A stretch of DNA of 64,000 nucleotides from Chlorobiaceae bacterium (GCA_013334965.1 JAAXWO010000009.1:51144-115143), one strand, 5' to 3'. Positions 49,423 through 60,268 are shown, counted from the stretch's first letter. Program-made: numbers and translations. Notes: a model not told the origin generated them from the letters alone.

Positions 49423-51167
49423 AACACACCGGTTTTGTGTTGCAATGATAGCAGGGAGGCGTAAGCGTCGCAGCCTGTGTAAATGAACTTGTCCAGACCC
49501 GCCTTGATCAGTTCTCCGGCGTTTTCCGGAGGTTTGGCGGCCATGATGACAACGGTCTCCTTGCGAAGTTCCTGGATTGTCGCGCAGATGGCAGGTACCG
49601 AGATGAGGTCGTCCTCGCCAGTCCAGCAGAAAACGACGATGTCCGGCTCATTCTGGAGAATGGCCCGGCATGACTTTGTGCTGAGGTCCAGTGGTAAGCC
49701 CTGTTCAACCTCGAATCCGCCGCAACGCAGGAAATCTTCTGCGAAAGCCGCGACCCGCAGGTATTTAGTGGCATCGCCATGCAGCCAGAGTGACGCACGG
49801 GGTGTTGAACCGGTTTTTCCTGCATGGGTAAGCATACGTAACCGGAGTTGTTCGAACGAGAGGGCTTCGCCGGTTTCTCCAGCGGCTTTGACGGCAGCAG
49901 CCACGACTTCAGCGGAGGGTTGAACCGTAAAGCGGTTGATTCCGATGAGCGAGCGTTTGCGGGTATGGATATCCTTTTTCAGCGCTTCGGCAGCCGGGGC
50001 GATCATGGCGGCGATCATGCCGTTCGATTCTGCCCGAAGAAGTCCTCCGGCAGCTTCGATTTCCTGGAAAATCTTCCAGGCTTCACGACAGAGTGACGCG
50101 GTCATGGTTTCGATGTACCAGGACCCCGCTGCGGGATCGACTACGCGGTCAAGCCCGGACTCCTCTTTCAGCAGCAGGTGGATGTTTCTGGTGATTCGGT
50201 CTGTCAGCTCCGTTGATACCGATCCGGCAGGATCGAAAGCGTCAAGCTGGAGTGTGTCGCATCCTCCGAGGATTGATGAGGTCGCTTCTGTAGAAAGGCG
50301 AAGGATGTTTGTATACGGATCAAGCGCCGATGCGGTCCGGTGCGAGGTGCGGACGAAGATTCTTGGCTCAGGGCGATTCGACGGGGAGACTCCGTAGGCA
50401 TCGAGCAGCTGCGGCCACATTGCCCGGAGAGCCCTCAGTCTGGAGAGTTCAGGAAAATGGCTGGTCCCTGCCGCGACGATGATCTCGATCGATGCCGCGG
50501 CTTCGCTGGCATCAATTCCTTCGTCCGTCAATCGACTGAGGTATTCGCTCACTCCGGCAAGCGTAATGGCGATCTCCTGGCTAATGGTCGCTCCGGCCTT
50601 GTGGAAGGGTATCGTGTCGACGGCAAGCGTTCGGAACCCCGCCGGCCTCAGGTCGGCTGCCTTGAAGGGAATGGTCGACCTGGATGCGTCGAGCGCATCC
50701 AGAAGGATCGCTCCAGTGTTCGATGTGAATCCAGGAAGCTTCATGAGGTCGTCGAGGAGCGATGAGGCATCGCCGATCGCACCGGAGAAGTAGACCGGTA
50801 CTTTCGCAAGGTCAACATGCTGCATAAGGAGCGCAAGGCCGTCAGTATCGATGTTTCCGTCGAGCAGGAACTCGATGGAGTCGGCACCGCCAGTAAGCGC
50901 GGCTTCTGCGGCTGCCGATGCGGCCGTTGGGTCGGCCACTGCGATCTGCTGGCAGATTCTCCATACGTTTGAGGAGCGATTGAAAGGTACTGCAGGCGAT
51001 GGCAGGGCGGTATGGCGGTTGTACCATGGTTCCATGGCGAAGCCATCCGGTGTTTTCCATACGATTTTCGAATAGTCTGCGCCTTTGAGTTCTTCCAGAA
51101 CTCTGGATTTCCACTTGCTGCTGTCGATGGCGGGAAATCCTGAATAAAGAGGTTCAGCCTGGGACAT
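49419..51167 (-). CDS. mutA: Methylmalonyl-CoA mutase small subunit
   Basis: 582 residues, similar in layout to MutB but without the D-x-H-x2-G cobalamin motif ([16 protein letters not shown] instead), as expected for the non-catalytic beta subunit. Forms a heterodimer with MutB. Starts 106 bp after the carboxyltransferase stop, in a gap with a perfect 13-bp inverted repeat. Confidence 0.94.
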
Positions 51168-51202
51168 TGATAATGATGTTCTGCTGGTTCATGCGTTCAT
51201 GC

Positions 51203-51263
51203 ATCTGTGCTGTCCAGCTTTGCAGGCGAGCTAAAAGGCCCGACCGATGAGGACAGCACAGAT
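51203..51263 (-). repeat. 13-bp inverted repeat between carboxyltransferase and mutA genes
   Basis: ATCTGTGCTGTCC (51203-51215) and GGACAGCACAGAT (51251-51263) are perfect complements around a 35-nt loop. In the mRNA this would fold into a stable hairpin just upstream of mutA. No U-run follows on the minus strand, so it is not an ordinary terminator; RNA processing or a protein site are options. Confidence 0.8.
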
Positions 51264-51273
51264 ACCCTGGTGT

Positions 51274-53061
51274 TCAATGGGTCGGGTAGGCTTCGATGAT
51301 CTCCCTGATCCGCGCCTTCAGTTCAAGCGGATGTGCGACAATATTGGCGAATCCCTTGGCTTCAAGCCATTCGGTAGTCTGGAAATCCTTCGAGGTATTT
51401 TTCCCGGTGTATTGCTCGATAACCCGTTTGCCCGAAAATCCGATATTTCCCGCTTTATGCTCGAAAATCCTGATGCCACGCGACCCGAACCCGATGGCCA
51501 CACCGCCGAGCGTCGGATCGGTGACGATAGTGATGACAGGGAGGCCCGCTTTCTGAACCCTTGAAATAGCCAGATGGATCTTGGGAAGGCTGACCATCGA
51601 TGAACAGCCTTCGTGCATACGTGCGCCTCCACCGGCAGCCTGGATGATAAGGGGTATTTTCCTGTCAATGGCTATCTGGCATGCCTGCCAGATTTTTTCG
51701 CCGGTCGACATGCAGAATGACCCGCCAAGGAATCCGAAGCTGGTCGTACAAAGCACGACATCATGTCCATCGACCTGGCCGTTTCCCGTGATGATGGCCG
51801 AGGACATTCCGTTCTTTTCGCGAGCCTCGAGGATCTTTTCGCTGTAATCAGGGAAATCAAGGATGTCGCGGTCAACGATATAGCGTGTTTCCGGATGCTC
51901 GGAGAAGGTGTTTTCGTCAGCGATCAGGCCGATATAGTCGTGAGCGGTGAGCCTTACGTAACGATGGCCGCAGGTGCCGCAGACGAAGTTGTCAGCCAGC
52001 AGCCTGCTGTAGAGCACCGGATCGGCGACATGGCGGTTGTGCTCGTTGCGGCATCGCTTGTGTCGGGTGACGAAGCGGTTCTTCGGCGGTTTATGAAGGA
52101 AATTGTAGACCGTTTTTTCGTAACTGCCTATGGCCTCTTCAGTGGTCGCGTTCCACTGGCCGATATTTTTCCAGCGTTCGATGCGCCGTTCGAATACCGT
52201 TTCCTGAGGTAGGCTTCCGAGTTGTTCGATACATCGTCCGACAACTGTTCCGAAGGATTCGCGAGCTTCCTGTGGGAACCGGTGCGCCGGCCCCGCAGAC
52301 TCAGGAATGATTTCGTCTATTATGCCATTTTTCAGGCCCTCCTTTGCAGTGATCTGCGAAATTTCGGCTGCAAAATTGGCCTTTTCCCTTGTCCTGAAGA
52401 GGATGGAGGAGCAGGCTTCGGGGGATATGACCAGATAGGTTGAATTTTCCATGGCGAGCACCAAATCACAACCGGTCAGGGCGATGGCTCCACCGCTGCA
52501 GCCTCGATTAATGATCACTGAAATCGTCGGCACTTTCGATTCCGCCAGAGCCTGCATGCATCGGCCGATTTTCCATGCAATTCCGCCGGATTCGGACTCT
52601 TCGGTCGGATCTGCTCCGGCAGTATCGATCACGGTGATGACAATGCGGTTCTCGAGTTCCGCAATCTCAATGGCCTCGATGGCTTTTTCAAATGCGTGTG
52701 GAGTCGGCATGCCATGATTCCACCTGACGACCTGATGGTGGTCCTTCATGACCCACTTCAACTCTTCAAAATTGGAGGTGGGTCCTGACTGCTGGCCTAT
52801 GAGCATGACCGGCCATGTTTTTCCGCCGACGGTCATTTCTGCCCTGTGGGTCTGTATCAGGCAACTGCCGTGGAGATCGTTCTGGAGGCACTCTGAGACA
52901 TTGTCGAAAGCGGGGAGGTAGTCAAGGTACTTGGGGCGTTCCGGGTGGAATGAGAGCTGATATTTTTCGTATTCGGACAGTTGTTCGATTGTCTCGGGAG
53001 AATAACTGAAATGCTCTTTTTTCTCGAAAGGCAGGAAAAATTGTTTTACGGTGTGTTTCAC
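51274..53061 (-). CDS. Fused acyl-CoA carboxylase carboxyltransferase (AccA-like then AccD-like)
   Basis: 595 residues from the GTG at 53061 (MKHTVKQFF); an upstream frame to 53205 would overlap the epimerase gene. Residues about 80-300 resemble AccA (VIDTAGADPTEESES, CSGGAIAL, YLVISPEACSSILFR). From about 330 the protein resembles AccD (AAGGGARMHEG, TDPTLGGVAIGFG, FSGKRVIEQ). Only one Cys pair of the AccD zinc ribbon is plain (CGTC); the first is reduced to a single Cys. The order is alpha-beta, opposite to PccB-type propionyl-CoA carboxylases. Context suggests carboxylation of propionyl-CoA; an acetyl-CoA role is possible. Biotin carboxylase and carrier must lie elsewhere. Confidence 0.85.
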   Translation of the reverse strand: MKHTVKQFFLPFEKKEHFSYSPETIEQLSEYEKYQLSFHPERPKYLDYLPAFDNVSECLQNDLHGSCLIQTHRAEMTVGGKTWPVMLIGQQSGPTSNFEELKWVMKDHHQVVRWNHGMPTPHAFEKAIEAIEIAELENRIVITVIDTAGADPTEESESGGIAWKIGRCMQALAESKVPTISVIINRGCSGGAIALTGCDLVLAMENSTYLVISPEACSSILFRTREKANFAAEISQITAKEGLKNGIIDEIIPESAGPAHRFPQEARESFGTVVGRCIEQLGSLPQETVFERRIERWKNIGQWNATTEEAIGSYEKTVYNFLHKPPKNRFVTRHKRCRNEHNRHVADPVLYSRLLADNFVCGTCGHRYVRLTAHDYIGLIADENTFSEHPETRYIVDRDILDFPDYSEKILEAREKNGMSSAIITGNGQVDGHDVVLCTTSFGFLGGSFCMSTGEKIWQACQIAIDRKIPLIIQAAGGGARMHEGCSSMVSLPKIHLAISRVQKAGLPVITIVTDPTLGGVAIGFGSRGIRIFEHKAGNIGFSGKRVIEQYTGKNTSKDFQTTEWLEAKGFANIVAHPLELKARIREIIEAYPTH

Positions 53062-53080
53062 GGTAATGGTACGTAAGTTC

Positions 53081-53497
53081 TTAGTGTGAAAGATGATTTG
53101 GTTCCACCAACTCAAGAAGAACACGGTTGGTCTGACGAGGGTGGAGGAAGACGATTTTCTTGCCTCCCGCTCCTGTAGACGGCTCCCCGAGGGGATTGAT
53201 GCCATGGGCAGTTACCCGTTCCGTTTCATTGCGGAGGTCATCGGTTGCAAGGGCGATATGGTGCATCCCTTCCCCGTTTTTTGCAATGAATTTTGATACC
53301 GGGCCATCCTCGCCGATTGGCTCGAGCAGTTCTATATGGCTCTCCCCGATGGTAAGGAATGCAACACGAACCTTTTCGGCCGGCACCTCTTCGATGACGA
53401 CCGAACCCGGGTCGCACCCGAGGACGTTGAGAAACGTCCCGAGTGCGGCATCAAGATCCTGAACAGCAATGGCGATATGGTCGATCCTGTTGATCAT
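53081..53497 (-). CDS. mce: Methylmalonyl-CoA epimerase
   Basis: 138 residues, vicinal-oxygen-chelate fold with two beta-alpha-beta-beta-beta units. Starts INRIDHIAIAVQDLDAAL; metal-binding His and Glu residues are in IDHIAIAV, SHIELLEP, MHHIALATDD and LLELVEP. It converts (S)- to (R)-methylmalonyl-CoA, linking the carboxylase to the mutase encoded in the same cluster. Confidence 0.93.
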   Translation of the reverse strand: MINRIDHIAIAVQDLDAALGTFLNVLGCDPGSVVIEEVPAEKVRVAFLTIGESHIELLEPIGEDGPVSKFIAKNGEGMHHIALATDDLRNETERVTAHGINPLGEPSTGAGGKKIVFLHPRQTNRVLLELVEPNHLSH

Positions 53498-53517
53498 GGT
53501 AATGCTGGTTCAGTGTT

Positions 53518-55422
53518 TTATGAGCGTTTTTTCGCATAGCCGATGGTCTGCAGCGCCTCCTTGATCTCTTCGAGGATCGCCGGGTCGTCGATCGTCGGCG
53601 GTACGGTGTACTCTTCGCCGTTTGCGATCTTGCGCATGGTCGACCTCAGGATTTTTCCTGAACGGGTTTTCGGCAACCTGTTGACGATGACTGCCTGCTT
53701 GAACGAGGCGACTGGCCCGATATTCTCACGCACATACTCGACAACATGCTTGATGATGAGTTCAGGAGCGGTATCCACGCCGTTCTTGAGCACGAGGAAG
53801 CCCATGGGGATCTCACCCTTCAGGTCGTCCGCCACGCCGATGACTGCGCTTTCAGCAACGTCCGGGTGTTCGCAGAGCTCAGCTTCAATGGCTCCTGTTG
53901 ACAGGCGATGCCCGGCAACGTTGATGATGTCATCGGTCCTCGACATGATGTAGATGTAGCCGTCTTCATCGATATACCCCGCATCACTGGTCTGGTAGTA
54001 GCCGGGATAGGTCTTCATGTAGCTGTCATTGAAGCGGTTGTCCGACTTCCACAAGGTCATCATGGTGCCCGGAGGAAGCGGCAGCTTCACCACGATATCA
54101 CCCATCTGGCCTGCGGGAAGTTCTTCAAGTTCAGCGTTGACGACCTTGACGTCGTAGCCGGGCACAGCCCTTGATGCCGAGCCGTATTTGATCGGGCCGG
54201 GTTCGATACCCTGGCAGTTCGCCGCGATGGCCCATCCGGTTTCGGTCTGCCACCAGTGGTCGATCACCGGCACGTTGAGCTGTTTCTCGGCCCATTTGAC
54301 CGTATCCGGATCGGCTCGTTCGCCGGCCAGGAAGAGTGCCCTGAAATTCGAGAAGTTGTAACGGCGGATATAGTTGCCCTGGGGATCCTCCTTCTTGATG
54401 GCACGGAATGCGGTAGGGGCGGTGAAGAGCACCGAGACGTCATGTTCGCTGATGATCCTCCAGAACGTACCTGGATCTGGAGTTCCTACCGGTTTGCCCT
54501 CGAAGATGACGGTGGTGCAGCCGTGGAGCAGCGGGGCATAGACGATATAGGAGTGGCCGACCACCCAGCCTACGTCGCTGGCTGCCCAGAATACCTCGCC
54601 AGGCTTGACGTTGTAGACGCTTTCCATCGTCCATTTCAGGGCTGCCATGTGGCCGCCGTTGTCGCGAACGATGCCTTTTGGCTGACCGGTGGTGCCGGAG
54701 GTGTAAAGAATGTAGAGGGGGTCTGTCGATTCCACGGGCACGCACTGTGCCGGGGCGACGCCGAGAAGGGCCTGTTTCCAGGTCATGTCGCGATCTTCGT
54801 TGAGGGGCGCCTTGAGCTGCTCGCGCTGAAAGATGATGCAGATCTCAGGCTTGAAGTGGGCGAGTTCGATGGCGAAGTCGAGCAGGCGCTTGTAGTCAAT
54901 GAGTTTACCGTGCTCGATGCCACATGAGGCCGAAACGATCACTTTAGGTTTGCAGTCGTCGATGCGGACGGCGAGTTCATGCGAGGCGAATCCTCCGAAG
55001 ACGACAGAATGGATGGCGCCGAGCCTTGCACAGGCCAGCATTGCGACCACGGCTTCAGGGATCATCGGCATATAAATGATGACACGGTCGCCTTTCCTGA
55101 CTCCACGGGCCTGAAGCGCACCGGCAAAGAGCGCAACACGGTCGCGGAACTCGCGGTAGGTGTATTTCTCGATCGTACCGGTCACGGGGCTGTCAAAAAT
55201 GACTGCGGTCTGGTTTCCGCGTCCCTCATCGACATGACGGTCAAGGGCGTTGTAGCAGGTGTTTGTTATGCCACCGGGGAACCACCGGTAAAAAGGTGGA
55301 TTCGAGTCGTCGAGCACTTTGTCCCATTTGGTGTACCAATGGAGTTTATCCCCAATTTCACCCCAGAACTGTTCCGGATTTTCAATCGATTGCCTGTGAA
55401 CGGCGCTGTAAGATAGTGACAT
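53518..55422 (-). CDS. prpE: Propionyl-CoA synthetase (PrpE-like)
   Basis: 634 residues. AMP-forming acyl-CoA synthetase with ILYTSGTTGQPKG (A3), YQTSDAGYIDEDGYIYIMSRTDDIINVAGHRL and the C-terminal acylation-regulated Lys in KTRSGKILR. It matches E. coli PrpE better than Acs by eye: PPFARWF-like start, VVGHSYIVYAPLL and DHWWQTETGW. It should activate propionate (and possibly acetate). First gene of the propionate cluster, transcribed leftward. Confidence 0.88.
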   Translation of the reverse strand: MSLSYSAVHRQSIENPEQFWGEIGDKLHWYTKWDKVLDDSNPPFYRWFPGGITNTCYNALDRHVDEGRGNQTAVIFDSPVTGTIEKYTYREFRDRVALFAGALQARGVRKGDRVIIYMPMIPEAVVAMLACARLGAIHSVVFGGFASHELAVRIDDCKPKVIVSASCGIEHGKLIDYKRLLDFAIELAHFKPEICIIFQREQLKAPLNEDRDMTWKQALLGVAPAQCVPVESTDPLYILYTSGTTGQPKGIVRDNGGHMAALKWTMESVYNVKPGEVFWAASDVGWVVGHSYIVYAPLLHGCTTVIFEGKPVGTPDPGTFWRIISEHDVSVLFTAPTAFRAIKKEDPQGNYIRRYNFSNFRALFLAGERADPDTVKWAEKQLNVPVIDHWWQTETGWAIAANCQGIEPGPIKYGSASRAVPGYDVKVVNAELEELPAGQMGDIVVKLPLPPGTMMTLWKSDNRFNDSYMKTYPGYYQTSDAGYIDEDGYIYIMSRTDDIINVAGHRLSTGAIEAELCEHPDVAESAVIGVADDLKGEIPMGFLVLKNGVDTAPELIIKHVVEYVRENIGPVASFKQAVIVNRLPKTRSGKILRSTMRKIANGEEYTVPPTIDDPAILEEIKEALQTIGYAKKRS

Positions 55423-55550
55423 GCTTGCAAGCCCCCTTGGAATGTGATTTTATTTATAGGAAGGGAGAGACGGACTGTAAGACGAAAGCGGTGCTGAAGG
55501 CGGTGCGAAGAAGTGATGCTGATGTAAATCCCGCATACCCTGACAAGGAC

Positions 55551-55570
55551 TGGTTTTTGAAGAAAAACCA
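55551..55570. terminator. Perfect hairpin, possible terminator between ksgA and prpE
   Basis: TGGTTTTT-GAAG-AAAAACCA, a perfect 8-bp stem with a 4-nt loop, in the 222-bp gap between ksgA and prpE (both leftward). T residues inside the arm rather than after it make termination uncertain. Confidence 0.4.
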
Positions 55571-55644
55571 ATGTTAACAAAAATTAACATCTGCACAATG
55601 ATTGATCTTTAAACAGCTGTCAGTGTCGCCTGTATTTCTTTTTT

Positions 55645-56448
55645 TTATCCATGTATTTCCGAATGGCCCAAAGGCCTCAGGAGGCCGAACAGTTCTATAA
55701 GCTCCCCTATACGTAAAGCCTCCGCCCTGAGCTTGAGCGTCTCTTCGGGTACCGAGGATACGTCGTAGCTCTCTTTCAGGTTGTTCAGGATCGTTTTTCT
55801 GCGCTGATGAAAAATACAACGGACGAATGCCCTGAACCCATCGCTGTCCGCAACGGGGTCCACCGGTTTCGGTACCATCCGGATGACTGCGCTGTCAACC
55901 TCCGGCCGGGGCTTGAAAACCGCCCGGCCGACCTTGAACAGGTATGTCACATCGCAGAATGCCTGCATCTGTACGGCCAGGATGCCGTACTCCTTCGTGC
56001 CCGGTACGGCAGCGATGCGCAACGCTACTTCATGCTGCATCATGAGTGTCGCCGAGGAGAGCAGGTGGCGGTTTTCGAGCAACCTGAAGAGGATGGGGCT
56101 GGTGATGGAGTATGGGATGTTACCGAGTACGGCCAATTTACCGTCGCCGGCAACGGGTTCGAGGGGCACCTTGAGGAAATCTCCTTCGATGAGTTCGATC
56201 TGCGGGTGCTCCTGCCTGATGAATCGGGCAAGCTCAGGGTCTCGCTCCACAGCGGTGAAAGATGGTACGACTTCAAGAATGGCTGAACTGAGAGCGCCGA
56301 ATCCTGGCCCTATCTCCAACACCCGGTCATCTGCCGTAACGCCGGACTCCCTGACGATCTTCCTGGTTATGTTCTTGTCGGTCAGGAAGTTTTGGCCCAA
56401 TTTTTTTTTTGCCGCTATATGCGTATGCTTATATTCAACTCTTGTCAT
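55645..56448 (-). CDS. rsmA: 16S rRNA (A1518/A1519) dimethyltransferase
   Basis: 267 residues. Starts [21 protein letters not shown] site [12 protein letters not shown] and catalytic N-I-P-Y in [18 protein letters not shown]. Also known as KsgA. It dimethylates two adenines in helix 45 of 16S rRNA. Divergent from the transketolase-subunit gene with 68 bp between starts. Confidence 0.95.
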   Translation of the reverse strand: MTRVEYKHTHIAAKKKLGQNFLTDKNITRKIVRESGVTADDRVLEIGPGFGALSSAILEVVPSFTAVERDPELARFIRQEHPQIELIEGDFLKVPLEPVAGDGKLAVLGNIPYSITSPILFRLLENRHLLSSATLMMQHEVALRIAAVPGTKEYGILAVQMQAFCDVTYLFKVGRAVFKPRPEVDSAVIRMVPKPVDPVADSDGFRAFVRCIFHQRRKTILNNLKESYDVSSVPEETLKLRAEALRIGELIELFGLLRPLGHSEIHG

Positions 56449-56516
56449 CGGCCTGGGTATGGGAACTGCTGATCCGGGTGGAAGTACTTTTCACAATTTA
56501 AGTTATTCTGTCATTA

Positions 56517-57500
56517 ATGGGAGAGAAAAATACCATCGAGGAGACCGTGAAGTACGCTTCCCGGGGCAACAAGGCTACCCGTACAGGTTTCGGCGAAGCG
56601 CTGCTTGAAGCAGGGCGTGAAAACCCTTCGATTGTCGCACTCTGCGCAGATCTCACCGGGTCCCTGAACATGAACCTCTTTCGTGAAGCGTTTCCTGAGC
56701 GATTCATCCAGACTGGAATAGCAGAAGCCAACATGATCTCAATGGCAGCTGGCCTTGCGACCACCGGGAAGATCCCTGTCGCATCGAGCTTTGCTGTTTT
56801 CGCTACCGGCCGTGTTTTCGACCAGATACGCCAGTCGGTATGCTATTCCAACCTTAATGTAAAGATATGCGCATCGCACGCGGGCCTGACGCTCGGTGAA
56901 GACGGCGCCACTCACCAGATCCTCGAGGACATAGGTCTGATGCGCAGCCTGCCGAGAATGACGGTTGTGGTTCCCTGCGACTACAGCGAGACCAAACGGG
57001 CCACGAAGGCTATCCTCGAACATGTTGGGCCCGTCTATCTTCGGTTCGGTCGTCCCAACATTCCCGATTTTACGACTGACGAGGACGGATTCGAGATCGG
57101 AAAATCCATAGAGCTGAATCCAGGCAAGGACGTCACCGTGATCGCGTGCGGACTTATGGTCTGGAAAGCGCTTGAGGCGGCAAGGATCCTTGAGAAGGAA
57201 GGGGTTACGGTCCGCGTGATCAACATGCATACCATCAAGCCGATCGATACCCTTGCCATCGTGAGGGCTGCGAACGACACCGGCGCAATTGTGACAGCCG
57301 AAGAGCACCAGATGTATACCGGCCTTGGTGAGGCCGTTGCAAATGTCTGTGCCCGGAACATTCCTGTGCCGATTGAAATGGTTGCCGTTGAGGACACTTT
57401 CGGTGAATCCGGCAAGCCGGACGATCTCCTCAGGAAGTACAAGCTGACCACAGAGGATATTCTCGAAAAGATATACCTGGCGCTGCGCAGAAAATGCTGA
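56517..57500 (+). CDS. Transketolase C-terminal subunit (split transketolase)
   Basis: 327 residues. It has the pyrimidine-binding and C-terminal domains of transketolase ([58 protein letters not shown]) but not the N-terminal TPP-diphosphate domain. Split transketolases keep the halves as separate genes; the N-terminal half is not next to it here. Role would be in pentose-phosphate exchange, although a DXS- or dehydrogenase-like partner cannot be excluded. No clear Shine-Dalgarno before the ATG. Confidence 0.82.
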   Translation: MGEKNTIEETVKYASRGNKATRTGFGEALLEAGRENPSIVALCADLTGSLNMNLFREAFPERFIQTGIAEANMISMAAGLATTGKIPVASSFAVFATGRVFDQIRQSVCYSNLNVKICASHAGLTLGEDGATHQILEDIGLMRSLPRMTVVVPCDYSETKRATKAILEHVGPVYLRFGRPNIPDFTTDEDGFEIGKSIELNPGKDVTVIACGLMVWKALEAARILEKEGVTVRVINMHTIKPIDTLAIVRAANDTGAIVTAEEHQMYTGLGEAVANVCARNIPVPIEMVAVEDTFGESGKPDDLLRKYKLTTEDILEKIYLALRRKC

Positions 57501-57544
57501 AGGTAACCGCTATCAACCTGTTGCGCGATGAGATCGCATCGTTG

Positions 57545-57560
57545 TCCCGACACGTCGGGA
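57545..57560. other. Short hairpin in the gap upstream of ybaB
   Basis: TCCCGA-CACG-TCGGGA, a perfect 6-bp stem in the 187-bp gap, with another short stem (GCGAT/ATCGC) 20 bp earlier and an A6 run after it. It may end the transketolase-subunit transcript; no T-run supports this. Confidence 0.3.
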
Positions 57561-57687
57561 TCGAAATCTGAAAAAAGGCGGACACACAGGTCCGACCCTA
57601 CGGTCGTTCACGACGGCTGATCGACCACCTGAATTTACTTCCTGGTAAAACCGTCAAGAAATAAGAGAACGAAAAGGAGTCCATACG

Positions 57688-58023
57688 ATGTCGATGCCTA
57701 ATTTGGGTGATATGATGAAGCAGCTCAAGGAAGCTGGCGAAAAGATGCAGGATGTGCAGAAACAGCTTGAAAAGCTTGTTTCAGAAGGAGAAGCCGGTGG
57801 CGGCATGGTCAAGGCGAAGGTCAACGGGCGGCAGAAGCTTATCGAACTGTACATCGACCCGGAGATCATGGATGACGCCGATATGGTCCAGGACCTTGTC
57901 GTTGCAGCTGTGAACAACGCACTGGACGCCTCGGCCCAGCTCGCTCAGAACGAGATATCGAAAGCTGCAGGCGGGATGATCAATCCTGCCGATCTGATGA
58001 AGCATTTCGGCCAGGGAACTTAA
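57688..58023 (+). CDS. ybaB: YbaB/EbfC nucleoid-associated protein
   Basis: 111 residues, with AAAGGAG 9 nt before the ATG. Starts [25 protein letters not shown] and has the [11 protein letters not shown] and AAVNNAL blocks of the family. Dimeric DNA-binding protein, commonly next to recR as here (9 bp downstream). Confidence 0.94.
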   Translation: MSMPNLGDMMKQLKEAGEKMQDVQKQLEKLVSEGEAGGGMVKAKVNGRQKLIELYIDPEIMDDADMVQDLVVAAVNNALDASAQLAQNEISKAAGGMINPADLMKHFGQGT

Positions 58024-58032
58024 CGCCCCTCC

Positions 58033-58647
58033 ATGCGATATACCTCAGGCGCCGTCGAGGCGTTGATAGAAGAGTTTTCCAAACTGCCCGGTATCGGCAG
58101 AAAGACGGCACAGCGTCTCGCCATGCACATTTTGCAGGAGAGACGCGCCGAAGTCGAAAAGCTGGCTACGGCGCTTGTCGACGTCAAGGAGAAGGTGACC
58201 CGCTGTTCGGTCTGCCAGAATATCACCGACCTGGGCACCGATCCCTGTCTGGTGTGCACCTCCACCGGACGTGACCGCACGGTCATCTGCGTCGTCGAAT
58301 CACCCACAGAGGTGCTCGCATTTGAAAAAACCGGCCATTACAAGGGTCAATATCACGTACTTCACGGTGTCATTTCGCCTCTTGACGGCGTCGGCCCTGA
58401 CGACATCAAGGTGCGTGAACTGCTTTTGCGACTGAATCCCGATTCTGCAGGAGAGGTCCGAGAAGTGGTTCTTGCGCTCAATCCCACAGTTGAAGGCGAG
58501 ACCACATCACTCTATATCAGTAAGTTGCTCAAACCTCTTGGTATCAACGTGACCAGGATAGCAAGAGGGATCCCCGTGGGCGCCGAACTCGAGTTTATAG
58601 ACGAAGCGACACTCTCCCGGGCCATGGAAGGCCGGTCGGCGATGTGA
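58033..58647 (+). CDS. recR: Recombination protein RecR
   Basis: 204 residues. Helix-hairpin-helix [13 protein letters not shown], Cys4 zinc finger ([18 protein letters not shown]) and a Toprim domain ([15 protein letters not shown]). Works with RecF/RecO in gap repair. Operon with ybaB. Confidence 0.96.
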   Translation: MRYTSGAVEALIEEFSKLPGIGRKTAQRLAMHILQERRAEVEKLATALVDVKEKVTRCSVCQNITDLGTDPCLVCTSTGRDRTVICVVESPTEVLAFEKTGHYKGQYHVLHGVISPLDGVGPDDIKVRELLLRLNPDSAGEVREVVLALNPTVEGETTSLYISKLLKPLGINVTRIARGIPVGAELEFIDEATLSRAMEGRSAM

Positions 58648-58696
58648 ATTCGTTGATGGCAACAGAAGAATCGATACAGAACATCATTATTTACTG

Positions 58697-60085
58697 ATGA
58701 ACGGAGAGAAGAAAAAAGTGCTGATCATCGGTGGCGGCCTTGCCGGCCTGACTGCCGCGAAAAGACTCGTAGACAGGGGATTCCAGGTTCGGGTCCTCGA
58801 AAAACGCCCTATATATGGCGGGAAGGTTTCAGCGTGGAAAGACGATGAAGGGGATTGGATCGAATCAGGCACCCACTGCTTTTTCGGGGCATACGGCGTC
58901 CTGTACGACCTGATGAAGGAGATAAAGACCTATCACGCAGTCCTGTGGAAGGAGCACCAGCTGACCTACACCCTGGAGGGAGGAAAGAGTTTCACCTTTG
59001 GAACATGGGACCTCCCGAGCCCTCTCCACCTGTTGCCGGCGATCGTGAAGAACGGTTACTTCACGGTTGGTGAGATGGCTGCGTTTTCGAAGTCGCTGAT
59101 ACCGCTGGCCCTTAAAAAGGATAAATACGCGCCAACCCAGGATCATCTGACCTTCGCCCAGTGGGCCGAGCAGCGCCGGTTCGGGTACCGTCTGATGGAC
59201 AAGATGTTCAGGCCGATGGCCCTGGCCCTCAAGTTCATTCCACCCGAAGAGATCTCGGCAAAGATTATTCTCGATGTCACCGAAACCTTTTACCGGCTTC
59301 CGAACTCATCGTGCATGGGGTTTCTGAAGGGATCTCCCCAGGAGTACCTGCACCAGCCGCTCCTTGACTACTCCCAACAGAAGGGCGCTCTATTCCAGAA
59401 CCATTCGCCGGTCGATGAACTGCTGTTCGACGGCAAAAGCATCAGGGGAGTGCAGCTGAGAAACGGGGAGATTCTCGATGCGGATTACTACCTCTCCGCA
59501 CTTCCGATCCATAACCTGTGCAAAGTGCTTCCCTCGACGCTCAAGAAGCACGATCGATTTTTTGGCGACCTTGAAAGGCTTGAAGGGGTGCCGGTCATAT
59601 CGGTTCAGATATGGTACGACCGTGAGATCAGCCCCATCGACAACGTACTGTTCAGCCCGGACGGCATCATTCCTGTCTATGCCAACCTTGCGAGGACGAC
59701 GCCGGATTACAGAACACTGAGAGGGGAGCGGTTTGAGGGTAAAACCCGTTTCGAATTCTGCGTCGCTCCGGCAAAAGAGCTTATGGGGCTTACAAGGGAA
59801 GAGATCATCCAGAGGGTTGACAGGAGCGTCAGGGCGAATTATCCCATAGAGTCCCGGGGGGCGAAGATCCTTAAGGCGACTCTGGTCAAGATCCCGCAGT
59901 CGGTTTATGCTCCGCTGCCGGGCATGGAACAGTATCGTCCCACACAGGTCACGCCGGTCAGCAACCTTTTCATCTCCGGCGGTTTTTCGCAGCAGCTCTA
60001 TTATGATTCCATGGGTGGAGCGGTAATGAGCGCAAACCTTGCTGTGGATGCGCTCGTCAGGGAAGCTTCGAAAGCAGATCGATAA
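58697..60085 (+). CDS. crtP: Plant/cyanobacterial-type phytoene desaturase
   Basis: 462 residues. FAD-binding [19 protein letters not shown] at the start, then [14 protein letters not shown] and HCFFGAY as in cyanobacterial CrtP. C-terminal blocks ([56 protein letters not shown]) fit CrtP better than CrtQ by eye. It would turn phytoene into zeta-carotene on the way to chlorobactene or isorenieratene, the antenna carotenoids of green sulfur bacteria. The related CrtQ is the main alternative. 49 bp after recR. Confidence 0.85.
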   Translation: MNGEKKKVLIIGGGLAGLTAAKRLVDRGFQVRVLEKRPIYGGKVSAWKDDEGDWIESGTHCFFGAYGVLYDLMKEIKTYHAVLWKEHQLTYTLEGGKSFTFGTWDLPSPLHLLPAIVKNGYFTVGEMAAFSKSLIPLALKKDKYAPTQDHLTFAQWAEQRRFGYRLMDKMFRPMALALKFIPPEEISAKIILDVTETFYRLPNSSCMGFLKGSPQEYLHQPLLDYSQQKGALFQNHSPVDELLFDGKSIRGVQLRNGEILDADYYLSALPIHNLCKVLPSTLKKHDRFFGDLERLEGVPVISVQIWYDREISPIDNVLFSPDGIIPVYANLARTTPDYRTLRGERFEGKTRFEFCVAPAKELMGLTREEIIQRVDRSVRANYPIESRGAKILKATLVKIPQSVYAPLPGMEQYRPTQVTPVSNLFISGGFSQQLYYDSMGGAVMSANLAVDALVREASKADR

Positions 60086-60195
60086 ACGGGGACGCGGCCC
60101 GGGAAACTTTTTCGCAAGCAGAAAAATTGTTCTTTTTATCGATTAAATTCTTATTTTTGCTCACCTGATTGAATGATGGACCCCAGGGTTTACAG

Positions 60196-60268
60196 GCCCT
60201 TGTAGCTCAGTGGATAGAGCAGCAGTTTCCGGAACTGAAGGTCGGCAGTTCGAATCTGTCCAAGGGCA
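60196..60268 (+). tRNA. tRNA-Arg (anticodon CCG)
   Basis: 73 nt: acceptor GCCCTTG / CAAGGGC, loop TTCCGGA with CCG between CAGT and ACTG, T loop TTCGAAT. Decodes CGG. CCA not encoded. Confidence 0.95.

Noticed and set aside
51168..51273. Cobalamin riboswitch before mutA
   Set aside because: The 106-bp gap is too short and the B12-box sequence is absent; only an inverted repeat is seen.
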